A DNA stretch of 64,000 bases from Ptiloglossa arizonensis. Taxonomy: Eukaryota; Arthropoda; Insecta; Hymenoptera; Colletidae. Position numbers and translations under genes: made by a program. The notes below the pieces were generated by a model. It was not told the origin of the DNA and did no database searches. It saw only the letters and a program-made list of their open reading frames with translations. The stretch covers positions 10,606,001-10,670,000 of the forward strand of contig NC_135054.1 of assembly GCF_051014685.1 (NCBI RefSeq). Reading direction: 5' to 3'. Below, one piece after another: positions 48,401 through 60,934 of the stretch. Position 1 is the stretch's first letter. The number at the start of each line of letters is the position of its first letter.

Positions 48401-51000
48401 ATGTTATTTGGAATGCGGCGGTTGAAAATTCTTCTAATTACAAGGATCTGCATCCATGGGTGTTAAAGAGGACAATTTTATAAACAGGAGCCGTATTGAT
48501 TATTATTTAAGTTCACATTTCGAATCTTTCAATCGACATTTATCGAAAAGAATGCATAATTGAGTAAGGGTCACGTACTGATAATTAACGAAGCTTCACT
48601 TGTTACGGCATGCGTAGGAATTCATTAATCTCGGCACACATCTATAACTGGATCTAGAAAGAATCCCTTCCAGTGAACAAATTGCCTAATTTGTCTTAAT
48701 CTGTGGAATGGAATCAGCACTTTCTGTGGTTATGGACAATACATATAACAAATGTCTACTCTGGTATATTGCTCGAAGGCGTAAAGTATATATGTAGCAA
48801 CTCAGGAAATTTTCTTGATTAATTTATTCGAGTGGTTCATTCACGGATCAAATGAATTACCGGCATGCTAGAAGACAATCAATTTGATTAGTGGGTGAAA
48901 TTTAACGAACAACAGCTTCCACTTTATGCCTTATTTCTACTACCTCAAACATATCGAGATTAATGTTAAGCGTTTAGAAACCTTTCGCAGTGGAGTAACA
49001 TTATGAGAAATATTTAAAAGGCCGACTATTCTTTTATTTCTGATAAGAAACTGAAAAAACTATGTTTTACACAAACTATCCTTCTCTTTTTTACATACGA
49101 ACTATTTCAATAAAACTTTGAACGTATTCATAGAATAGCTCGATCTAAAATGTAAGCTACATAACATTGTAAATTTCTTAGCAGGAAAGTTAAGTGTAAG
49201 GTAAAGTAATAAAATATTGTACACTAGAAACCCACATTTTAGCTAATTTAGTACGAGTAACAGTAATATGTTTTGCTTAACACCAGAGATGCCAATGTGA
49301 TTAATTTGACCTTTTTCGAAATTCTTTTTACAATTACCAATTATTAAGGGTGCTTTTGTCTGCAATATTTGGAAAGCTATTGAACTAGTGAATGCAAGCA
49401 ATTAATATAAACTATTATTTTACAAAAATGAATTTCGTTTGATCACGATTCGATACTACTCGCAGTATGTTTGAATTCATCACTAGACCTCATCTGACAG
49501 TATCTGGGGAAGTATTCCCCCTTTCGAGATGAGTGGTGGGAGTTCTTCCAAATCGATTCTTTCTTCAACCCAGCTATAGGATTGTAACATGAACATGTCA
49601 TAGTTGAATCAGTTCCTTATTGGTCACGTTAAAAAGTCATCAAGTCATCTATAGGTGCATCTATTATTACGTTTATACACGTACAATTATACACGAATTA
49701 AGAGGGAATTTTATGTCTTTCCAAACCGCGTCCTACAATTTCCAGCAATTTAGTATTCACAGAATCAAGAAGAAACATTCGATAAACAAGATAATTAATC
49801 ATTTATGAATTTTTCAAAATTCAAATAAACTCCGCAGATTGGCAGGAAATATTTTTTTAAATGAGAAGTTTCCGACTCTTGCCATAATTTCAAGATTATA
49901 GATTGATTCTACGTGAAAATTCGAAAAGTATATTTTATAGAAGCATATATTTGTATTATACATACATAGGGTGGACCATTTGAAATGGAAACACTTAAAT
50001 ATCAACTAGAGCTATAATGTAAATAATAATGTACACATATATTTATATTTACATTTAAATTGACTATATGTATGTATAAGTCTTTATTTAGTAAACTCGT
50101 AATTTGCATGCGAATACAATTATGGGAAAAAATAACTCTGCATTAATATATACAAAATTGTCTAAAGTTGAAATATTTTAAAAATATTCTGACGTCAAAG
50201 GATATCAGATGTAAATAAACTTTTTTCATAATACAACCAAACAAGAATCTACGAATTCACGACAGACAAAAGGCTGAAAGAAGAAAGTCGTTTTATGCTA
50301 ATACGCCGTGGCATCGTGGAATGTGTTTATTGAATTTTTCTCTCGATCGAATTGCATTCCTCCATAGTGGTAGACCATCGATTTGATTTTGAATTCTGAA
50401 TACCTACAGCATCAGATTCTTCGCGGAGCCAATTTCGCACGACACAACGCGACCACGTTCAATTAATTCACGACGTAAAACATTCCTTCGGTCACGTAAG
50501 AGAATCGATACGAACACAAAATCGAATACCTGTATCTTTGCACGTATTCAAGAAGGAAATAATGTTTACGATAGAAACACATTTATAACAACAGTTAACA
50601 CGTGTATATGTGATTCAATTTTTAAGCATTTTAGTTTGTATTTTAGTTTTAATTTGTCTCGTGTTCTGGAATCGAGTCTAATTTGAATTATATCAAATAT
50701 TTTATTTTATGTGGACTTTGATGTTATATTTTACGAAGGTTCTAGAATAATCCTCTTTTGTTATAAATTATTTTATTTGAAATGAATAAAATATTGTATC
50801 GATGATATCTACATCTACCAATCTTGTACCAATACTAACGTGTCATATAATTGAAAAATTTGATTACGAATATTTATTAGCCATTTTTAGTGGCTACTTG
50901 GCTACATTAAAAAGTGATTAAGAAACTAAATTGATACGTACAATGTGTCAGTGTCCTTGAGGAGACTCGTGTTATTAAATTATCTAAAACACCGTTTAAT
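48401..51000. other. AT-rich gene-free stretch
   Basis: No gene. At 49967-49968 a TA is followed by GGGTGGACCATTTGAAATGG, which resembles a transposon end, but no partner end was found. Confidence 0.35.
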
Positions 51001-51560
51001 GTGATGTTCCTAAGCTCAAACGATTATAGATGGTTCCCACAAAGTGGCCAGCAATTAGATATTTCGCAAAAAATTGAAAACGAGTCGTTTGACACCTCGT
51101 GAAAGCGGCCAATGTAATTGGCAATTACAGCAGGTGGCTTTGACAACCTACCCGCGATGCTCGAAATTTGTCCGGGTTAAAGGGGACCGACGAAATTGTT
51201 CGTAGGATTGTTCTCGACTCGACGAATGAATTCCCGTTAATTTACACCGTCATTTTTTCTCACGTTCCTGCTAAACGTCCTTAATTTAATTCGAATTCCA
51301 GAGTATAGATCCAAATTAAAACGTCTACGTCTCCGTCTGGAATTTACATTTTGTACCGATTGCAAGTTTCGTGGCCAACATATTGCGTATTTAATGATCG
51401 AACGGTAAAATATTCCAAACGATATTATTGCCACCCTATAACGCAAGAGTGTATCAGACAACGTGGAGCACATAAAATTTAATCCAATTTTTTATGCGAA
51501 TTATCAAAATGACGCGTTATTAATCGGTCCCGTACGTATTAAACTTTCTATGGATATCAA
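51001..51560. promoter_or_regulatory. candidate cis-regulatory block
   Basis: Raised GC with clustered candidate sites: CAGCAGGTGG (E-box CAGGTG) near 51129, CAATTAC and GTAATTGG near 51113-51125, and CAATTAG near 51052. No coding frame is convincing. Confidence 0.2.
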
Positions 51561-52140
51561 TATTCAGTTTCATGCGAGAAAGAAAGAAACAAAAATATCA
51601 AAATATTAAGTCAACAAAATTGAACGTAAACCACTGTGTTAATATTTCAGCATATAAATATTTCCACGAGGGAATTGAAATCGATATTACGTGATAAAAT
51701 CGAATCACGAGAAACCACCTACAAATTGTGATTTTATGAAATTTTTATGAAAATGATTAAAAACTTACTATTTTCCATGCACGGAAAGTGGAAATTCTTA
51801 GAACAAGAAAGCCACGGAAGCAATACAAAATATTAATATTGATATTTTATATTTACCAATTGCAATATTATTATTTTATCGTTGAATAAATACCACAAAC
51901 CTTTCGTGTTTTTGTATTAACAGTGAATTGTATCTAAACTAAAGCAAGTTCGATATCGACCAATTTATCACCCCGACCATTGTATAAATACATGTATTCT
52001 TCTGTATTTAATTGCCATTTTCATCGAACCTTTCGTACTGATACTTTTTTATTATATTATGTTCTACTTCTCTCGATCAATATTCCGTGCACAATGTAAA
52101 ATGCAACAATGATAAATATCCACGATCCGTTGCACCATTA
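51561..52140. other. AT-rich stretch, nothing recognised
   Basis: No gene seen. Confidence 0.4.
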
Positions 52141-52620
52141 ATATGAACGCGGAGGGTTCATACAAAAAGGAAATAACAACAAGCACGGTAAACAAATATG
52201 CGCAATCTCGCGCATTGGGTAAATATCACGATATTCCAATTGCGGTCTTCGTATTTCAAGTCGACTCGTCAAATTTATCCCTGACGCTCGCCGACCTCTG
52301 ACCGCCCCTTCCCCCCGTTTCACGTTTCTATCATTCAGGCATCATTTAATATTTAGCAAACACAATTTTATTTCGTCCGTACAAATATTGATACTCGTAA
52401 TATCCGCGGAAACGACCGATAATAATCGAGTTTCGTTTATTTGAATCGGACCTCGACTGCTTCGATCTACTCGGAGGAGGACGGGAAGGGTAACCGATGG
52501 AAAGGAAGAGGAGCGCAGACAGATTAATGCTTGGGATTGGGGTAGCTAGAGGAAGATGAGCGGAGAGTCGGGGCTGACGATTCAGAAACGACTAAATTAT
52601 CGTGCGCGAATTCTTTCTTC
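52141..52620. other. GC-elevated block with purine tract
   Basis: A purine-rich run (about 52470-52560, GGAGGAGGACGGGAAGGG) follows a CpG-rich part. No frame of interest. Confidence 0.2.
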
Positions 52621-55600
52621 GCGTTTTATTAACCGTAAATGTCTACAGTAATAAAATACTTTTGCGCAAACATTGCATGAAAAGTTTCCCGCATTAATGA
52701 ACCTGAAAATGCAAAAGTATACAAAGGAGAGAAAACACGTTATACCGCAACACTGGAAGCGATAAAGTTACAACATTTTTGAAGTTATTACAGAGAAAGT
52801 GAAACTTTATATGTAAGTTTGTACATTAGTTAGTAAAAAATGGAGAATATAAGAAGTGTATATGCATTAGTTTGAATGTTTTGAATTATTCGTCGCTAGA
52901 ATGGTTTCTCGTCCCATTATGAGACGGTTCGAAGATGACAATTTGAACATCAACGATCGTTGGTACACTAGCGTCAACGTAGCCAAATTTCCACCGGAAA
53001 ATAATATTGAATTTAAATTTTTAAATCAACTGTATGTATTTTTCAAAAGATCTTGGAAAAGTTGCTCCTATGCCTAAAATTATTTATGATTTACATAAAT
53101 AAACAACATAAACGAAACAGTCGGTAACAGTTGCGACATTATCGTGAAGAATGTTTTAGATCGTTCATTGTTCACAGTGTGCTGTTATTTTGAACGGTTG
53201 TTAGTTTGGAAAGTTGATGGAAATGTTTAGCTCTCCTTTGTTTCGCCGTATTTGATTCGTTGTGCGTGAATAATTAGAGTGTACCCAGAAATGACGCGTA
53301 CGTTTCTGCATGGATCCACAACGAAAGGTTTTTAGGCAGGAACTGCGTACCGTTTTTGTAGGAAATAGGGAGGAAATCGGAGAATGGAAAAGGGCAGAAT
53401 ACGCTTTATTATCTTCTGCAAAATACTAACCCACCCCTGGACATTCTGCGGAACAAAAGGAACAAAGGACGAAATCGAAATATTACGAAGACAGAGAAGA
53501 AATTAGAGGGTAACAGTCGGGATACGGAAAAAAATGAGGTACGTAGAATGCAAGAGAAAGTTGTTAGTAACACGGTTCAAGTAACAAATATTATTTCTCT
53601 CATTGAACCCAAACTTAGTTAAATGATATAATATATTGTTCACAGTCGCAATTTATCTACTATTAAATAGAAGTTACGCCTTTTATCTACAATTTTACAC
53701 TTTCTTTACAATTTTACGATACTACTACAAATCGATAAAAAAAATAAACGAAAGCACAGTATTTGCTAAATGAATTAGTTAAAGTATAGGACGTTCAGTG
53801 ACTCAGTTCTCGTAAAAAAGTCTACATAGATTGCATGTTTTTAACGTAATAATTCTGGGCACCTATATACGTTGCATAATTGTCAACAATTTTGGTGCAT
53901 GAGACTAAGGCACGAATTCATGTGGCGCGGAGCATATATGGAAATTTGTTATGGACATCTAATCGCGTCTAAATCGGTTTTGTTGAGTTAGCTTATTGAA
54001 GATTTCATCAGCAATCTGAGATGTAACATCAGCTTCTAGGAGTTCCAAATAATTTCCAACACTTACAAAAGCAAAATTCTTAATTTTAGTTTGGGAGCAA
54101 ATTATTGATCATTCTAATCGGTGGGATTATGTTTCAAATTTCAAACAATGTTCCCACTATATTATTTTTAAACGTGCTCTTAAAATTGACATATTTTGAA
54201 TTATGTTCACGTATTATATTTACACTATTGTTCACAAAGAAAGGCGGAATAGGGAATATGATGTTTGTTATTTGTCATCATGACTTCACAACATGGTTAT
54301 GGTAATTAGATGATTTATAATCTGTGCTCCAATCTGACGGGGAGGTTTTATACGTCGCCACGCCTCCATTTAGCTTGAAATTTACAGCTTGTATTCACTG
54401 CTGTTACGAAGCACATCTACCGCACCTATGTCAATTATCGAATATTGTTGTCGTCCACCTTATGTCACTGACGATGAAACGTCCAATCCACGAGTAATTC
54501 TTTTGCGCATAATTCTGTAATACAATTCAGCCGCATAGAGTTTGAGATTTTAATCCTCCTTTGCAGTGAATATGAAAGTCCTTGAAATCCTATTCACTGA
54601 ATGTTATTCAATCATATGATGAGTTTCTCGCGAAAAATTAAAAATTACACCTTACACGATAATGTACGTGATTGTAAATCGAAACTTATAAATACGAGTT
54701 AAAAAATGTTTAATCAAGAATGGGTAACCTCGACAGGCATTTAGAAATTACTTTTCTCGCAGGAACTAATTGTTGTTTTAAACGAAACCATATATTCCTA
54801 CAATAAAAAATATTTTCAAATTTACTGTGAATAAACACTGTTATATTTCATTTTCTTTCTTTAGAAAAGTATTTATATTTATTATCTGGTAAGACCGATA
54901 GTGATATTGACTTCTTTCTAAAAGTAAAAACTTGATTTTTTCTGTAAAATGAATACAGACTAAAGAACTACTAATTTCAACACAGAAAGTGAATTATACA
55001 ATAAAAATATATTAGAGGTTACTGATGTTAGTATATTATTAACTTTGATCCCCTTTTTGTAGCGATTAATCTCCTTCAAGTGCTAAAACTTTATGCTTTC
55101 TTGAAGGTTTTATCAACATCTTGCAGATCCAATACTAAAGTTTAAAGATGGATATAGGTCGAACTGATATTCTCCAACGAAATTAAATTTGAATTTGAAC
55201 AGTTGCCGATTTAACATTCGTAACAAGTGTAAGCTTCAATTAAAGTTCGAGCGGAATTATTCCAATCGAAGTTCAATCCCTTTCATTATACTTTGTCACT
55301 GGAAGTTTTCTCTCCTTACAATTTATGTATTATCTTCATTGATGTTCTTTTTCTCAATTCTTAAAATATCTGATACTTTTCTGTTACCATTTATTACACT
55401 CTTAACGTGCACTATTAAAAATTTATTTATTTTTGTCTAACGTCTCTGTTGAACAAACTGTGATACTATACGTGTAAAGTCAACATTCATTTACCAGAAG
55501 AGGCGAGATCAAAGAAAATAAAATGTACGAACAAGTGGGGTCTAACTGAAATGTTATTTCTAAACTTAATCTCAATATACTCCTCCTATTCGTACGGACA

Positions 55601-56551
55601 AAATTTCAATTTGTTATTCGAATTCAAGTGGTTCGAGTATTTAAACTCTGTTTTAATTATTACAATTGATCGAATTTTCTACAGCCACAATTGCTGCCTT
55701 GCTTGTGTAGTCGAGTACCTCCAATCAAACAGAGAACAGGAGCGTACAGTAGAGTAAATAAAATACGAGAGGACGCATCTCTAAATTTGCTCAAGTTATA
55801 CAGCTGTACATACCATTTCATAATTGTAACGACTAAATATCAACATCTCGCCGGATAAACCCGAACGTTCAGCAAATCCTACGTTTGTTATGTTACCTCA
55901 AGTTTGTCTCTCAACATCATATTACAATCTAACGATCAGTTTGGACCACTCTGAACCTTTATTTGCGAACAATTATTTTTTTCAGTATCAAGATTACTCT
56001 ATTGTTTGAATATAGAAGTAAGAGTACACTCCACCAGAAATGGGATTATTGGGCTAAAATTCAAAACTGAATGTTTCGTTTAGAAAGTAATTAGTTTGAC
56101 TAATGAAAATTGCAACAGAAGCTAGACTCGTTGCGCACAAAATTGAAAGAAAAGGAATGTTTTTCAATTTACCTTTTAGACTGACCTCAAAACATCAGAG
56201 AATGTCTCTAAATTATTATGCATATACGGGCCATTTTTTAATAGTTTCTTAATATCATCATTTGTAAAATTTATCTTTTCTAGTATATTCAATAAAATTG
56301 AAATTCTGAAGAGGGGCCTCGTGTGGATCAAAACGTAAATCGTAATATATTTAAGCACGATTTATTTAAACCTTATTGCTGCAAAAAACTCTGTAATTGA
56401 TTTACTGACCAACGGTGGCTAAAACACTTATCCTGCTTATTTAGATTGATGCCTCAGTAAATTTGCTTTATGAATTCAAATTGGATAGTAATGCTGGGAA
56501 AACGACGAGAAAAATTGATTCAACGTTTGGAGAAAGTTATGTCAACGTAAG
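52621..56551. other. AT-rich gene-free stretch
   Basis: Nearly 4 kb without a convincing gene. Hydrophobic frames at 54105-54305 and 55189-55440 reflect T-rich DNA. Confidence 0.4.
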
Positions 56552-56690
56552 ACTGCGTGCCTACATGTGCAATGCGCGGCGCAGAACACATTTGAAGCAC
56601 TTAAAAAGGGTCGTTTTTCAAAGGCAGCGCGGACTGAAGTGGCATCTCAAGCGTGTTCTGCGCCGCGTGTTGTACCTATATGTATACACT
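56552..56690 (+). ncRNA. long imperfect hairpin, pre-miRNA- or hpRNA-like
   Basis: CGCGGCGCAGAACAC (56575-56589) pairs perfectly with GTGTTCTGCGCCGCG (56653-56667). Pairing continues inward through GAAGCACTT against AAGTGGCATCTC with bulges, and outward to about 56552/56690 with G:U pairs and scattered mismatches. The total stem is near 50 bp with a loop of about 34 nt. The GC-rich core is unusual in this AT-rich DNA. A 100-codon frame (56463-56765) reads across both arms and is probably incidental. An old inverted duplication is the main alternative to an RNA precursor. Confidence 0.35.
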
Positions 56691-57840
56691 GGAACGCAAT
56701 GGAAGAAGTGTTTACTTCGTAGCAAGACCAGTAGAAGTTTCGAAACTGTACAGTTTTTGACATGAACACACATACAAGGCACATTACCTTGAGTTTCGAA
56801 GCAGAAAACGTTATAAACTACCACCCTCGGGCGGCATAAAGGAGACAGTCACGGTCACTTCCTGGAATTTTCCATCATGCAAATTCTCAGAAACAGCAAT
56901 CGCTCATCCCCGAAGAGGGAAGAAGAGCCACAGTGACCAACCGAAACCGAAATCGAAATCGTGTCCATCGAGTACAATTTATTCGTGAAGAAGAGATGAA
57001 AAATTAAAAGAAATTGTTTTGAAAAGTATTTATGTTTGTGACATGGCAGAGAACACTCATGCCTTTGAGAAACTACGTAACGCGTTTCGGAATTTTGTAT
57101 AAAAATGTTTACAAAAATACATTTGTTTCGTTCAGGTTTTGAAAACGACAATAAACTGTAGCTTTAAATCCCTTTTCATTTTTATAAACTCTTTTATATG
57201 AAGTTTCGAAACCGAAACAAATTGTACAATTCATTGGAAGCGCGATTGCGCTTTCGAATGTCTATGCTAGAATTCTGGATAAAAGTGTTCTTCACCAATA
57301 AAAATGCTCTTTTATTTACTCATTACGTCCAAATCAATAACTCATTCCGAATTCTTAACTAACACCTTTACATGGAGACAATCACGAAAACAACGTTTAC
57401 ATAGCACATATTTACAGTAAACGAATCTGCAAACAATTCCACAGTGTTACTCTGTAAGCGTAACTAGATTTCAACGCTACTTTGTCATATTAATTCATAA
57501 TATAATATACCGCTGGAAGAGAGAAAGGTGAAACGAAGATGGAAATGGAAAGGTTTTATCCTGGGCCTGTTAGTGAATTTATCGGTGAGCAGATCTAGCA
57601 GAACTTGCTTTATACACCGGGACCTATTCGATGGCCCATGAATATATAGCTGGAAGCTGGAAAGGTGATTCCTGGGTTAAGGGCAATGTATCATAGTACC
57701 ACGTGCAATGCGAATGTAGATAGTGTCGAGTAATTTCTGCTTAGTCACAGGTCTTTGAAGATTTACCAAAACGTTTGACCCAATATGATTTATAATTTCT
57801 ACCAGAGATCAACTTTTCAACTCCGTACAGTATACGTATA
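56691..57840. other. mixed stretch, nothing recognised
   Basis: The minus frame at 56855-57151 has no recognisable features. Confidence 0.35.
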
Positions 57841-58190
57841 CAGGGTGTTAATAAAAATATGGTATCTATTTCTAGATCAATTTTTTGCTTCAATATAAAC
57901 AAATCGTTTTCCAGCTTTCAATATGAGACTTTGTTAACGAGATACATAATACACAAATAAGCAGTCAAAATTTTTACATGCGTAAACACTATAATTGTCT
58001 GTTTTTTGTACCAAGGTCACACATGACCCTAACTCGTTTCATTTCAGGAGTATGTACGCCAAGAGACTACATCCAGAGTTATGCCAAATTCTATTCGTTC
58101 GGAAACCATCTGATAGATATGTCCAAATTAACCTTCGCAGATTAGGCATCTTTTTCCATTTTGTTTCATTATCATGATATATATCACGAA
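57841..58190 (+). mobile_element. possible transposon end, unassigned
   Basis: TA then CAGGGTGTTAATAAAAATAT starts a block that is distinct in composition from its left flank. CAGGGTGT ends are common on insect DNA transposons and MITEs. No inverted partner was found within about 500 bp, so element length and class are unknown. Confidence 0.15.
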
Positions 58191-60795
58191 ATGTATAATG
58201 CTACGCTAAACGTCGAATTACATACGTTTTCTGTGAAAATAAGTTTATTGTCTTTCATTTTGTGAGTTTCTTTACGATTTTCTTGATTTCATGGAAGAAG
58301 GACAAGTCACGTAGAGCTACATCTGTGGACATACCTGCCTCATGGTATCTCCTGTGGTACGCACCTAAACGAATAAAACGCACCTGAACTCCAGGCGCAA
58401 TCTCCTCACACACGTACCGTAGTTGTCGCGCGGCTGAAATACCAGGTGGTATCTAAAAGCTAGAGTAGAAGAAAGACTGCAGCAGCTCTGTGTAGAAGTG
58501 CAAGATGCCTCCAATCGCGTAACAGTCTATTTATCATTATTAATAGAGCGACTGTTTGATACATTATTAATGGAGCTACGTTTTTATACATTTAACATGC
58601 ACGCGACTAATCTATATGCACCACGTCGTATAAATCACTATAATACAACCAAGAAAAGAAGATAGTATTAGTTGAACGATATGCGAAAACTGCTCTGGAA
58701 AAAAAGAATCTTTACTCCTCGCACAAATTGTCAGATGGAAGGTGTGATGGATTGTAAACCACAATCTAAGAAGATAAAAATAAAGATTGGCAGCCTTGAC
58801 CTTCGGTATTAAAGTTTGTCTAGAACCTATTGATTCAGTTAATATTTATTTTACGATATTAGGTATAACATTAGATAGATATGACATTCAAATAGAATTG
58901 ACTAGAATCGAAACTTTAATACGGCTTGAAAATTAATAAAACATAAAAATATTCATCGAAATGTAAATTTTAATGTTCTCCATAGATTTTATTTGAAACG
59001 TTTACCCAGATTACGATTTTCCTTTGTTAATGAAGTGAATACGAACAAGTCTGTTCTAAACTCAAACGAGTTTGAAATTATTCCTCGTTAAAAATAAAGT
59101 ACGCCACAAAAATACCTTATACGTATACCACGTTCCATTGTAACATACCGAATAATTACTTAACGTTTCTTTAAAGATTCTGCAAATTTATCTATTAAAT
59201 ACAAAATAAATCTCTGTTCCCGTTTTATGTTTCCGAACGAAAGTTTCTAATCAATTTACATCAGTAGTCCAGTACATTGCACAAACGCGCTGAAGTTTAG
59301 TGAAACGCAAACTCGGTAATCACGCGAATTCAGATCCGGCACGATTGGAATTTTAAACACGCGCCGTACAATTGGGCCCTTTAACGCCTTTCATTAATTT
59401 CGAACTCGGCCACAGAGACATACAATTTAGTACGCGCATGGACCGTGCACCATTCCGTGGAACCCTCGTCAATTACGCTTCTTATTTGTGCTGAAACTCG
59501 TTGACCTTGCCCAAGCCTCGCCTTTGCATATGTTCTGTACCTCGGCAAGTATAATGGCGTTCTACCGGCGGGGAATCGACGAAAATTGACAAGCAGTAAG
59601 GCGAACGCTAATTCGTACCGATAACGGTCTACTTGTAACAAGTAACGTGTAAATCGACAGCTTTAAACCGCCTGACAAAAGCAATAATTACATATCTCGT
59701 GTTATTCTATCTTGAACACCACGATCGAAACATTTGAAACTAACTACTTGATAAAAATGGTTACAATCTTGTAATTTTCAAACTGTGAATGGTTTTTCGT
59801 GTAAAACTCTTTTTTACGATAATTCCAAGAGTATTTTAAACAAGAAAGCAAACAAATAAATTGCTTTTGAAGAAACTGAATTTAAATTTAAAAGATTCTT
59901 AAATACTCCGAAATTTGATAATCTCCACTGTTTTGCAAATTTATTTTTTACATTGACAAAAGTTATTTAGAGCAACGTTCGCTTAATTAATAATTTCGTT
60001 ACAGATACGTGCGGTAAATCAGAACTTCCTTTCAAGCAACACTTATTTAATATTTATAACAGATGCAAAAATTCTATGCAGTAGAAATGAATCTTTATAT
60101 ATAGGAAGTATCTGTAGAATGTTTACAACCGATTTGGAGTGAATCTATCGATCGAATTTCTTTAAGTAGTCGTTTTGAGAATCTAGTAGATTCAACTTCT
60201 ACAAATTATGCTCTAAGTGACACAAACCCAATTTTGTATTCGGCGGCAAACGTTTCGTTTAAGTAAATGATATCATTTCGTTCCTAGAAAATTATAATCC
60301 CAAAAGTCACGACGTTGAACAAAATTTCAAGGATGCACAATCCCACGTGGTACGAAATGAAAAGTTTTCACGACGTCTGTAACATCGATAGTGAAGAAAA
60401 TTACTTGAGATACTAATGTTGAGCGATTTACTTTACATGCTATTAATTTTTATCCTTCCTCTCTCGTTGACGCATCGCTTTATACTCTAATTAATTATAA
60501 TCTCTTCAAACTGCATCGCGTTAAATTGCACCTGGCATTCACTGATGTAACGACTTCCGAGTTTCATGAGTTCAACGAAGCTTATTCTTGTCGAGCATGT
60601 TGCCTTTCGGTTTTGCACATGCGGTGGAAGCCACAAGTTCACCTTCCCCGTGATCCTTTAAAGCGGAGCTCTTTAAGTTCCCTTTGAGGTCAAAGAACAG
60701 CTTATAGGAGCAGGTTCCCGTCGATATTAATGACTTTAGCGGCTAATCTAGAATTCTTTGATTGGGAGCACATAAATTGGAGGAGAAGGTAATAC
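58191..60795. other. AT-rich stretch with a GC-elevated part
   Basis: GC rises at about 58320-58460 and 59260-59640. The minus frame at 59381-59641 has no recognisable features. Confidence 0.35.
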
Positions 60796-60850
60796 GTGGA
60801 AAACATCGTGCTCCGCGATGAAATTTCGGGTTCCACGTTGGAACCTCCGC

Positions 60851-60934
60851 GTTCCACTATAGACTTTCTAACTAGTACGGTGGCATTTTTGAACAGCACG
60901 ATAAAGTTTCTAGACAGCGTAATGAAATTTTTAG
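60851..60934 (+). repeat. 21-bp diverged minisatellite, four units
   Basis: Units start at about 60851, 60872, 60893 and 60914. In the + frame they read STIDFLT, STVAFLN, STIKFLD and SVMKFLG; in the minus frame they also read as seven-residue repeats. A possible fifth, more diverged unit (ATGAAATTT) lies near 60820. The enclosing + frame (60796-61017) has no ATG start. Confidence 0.7.
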
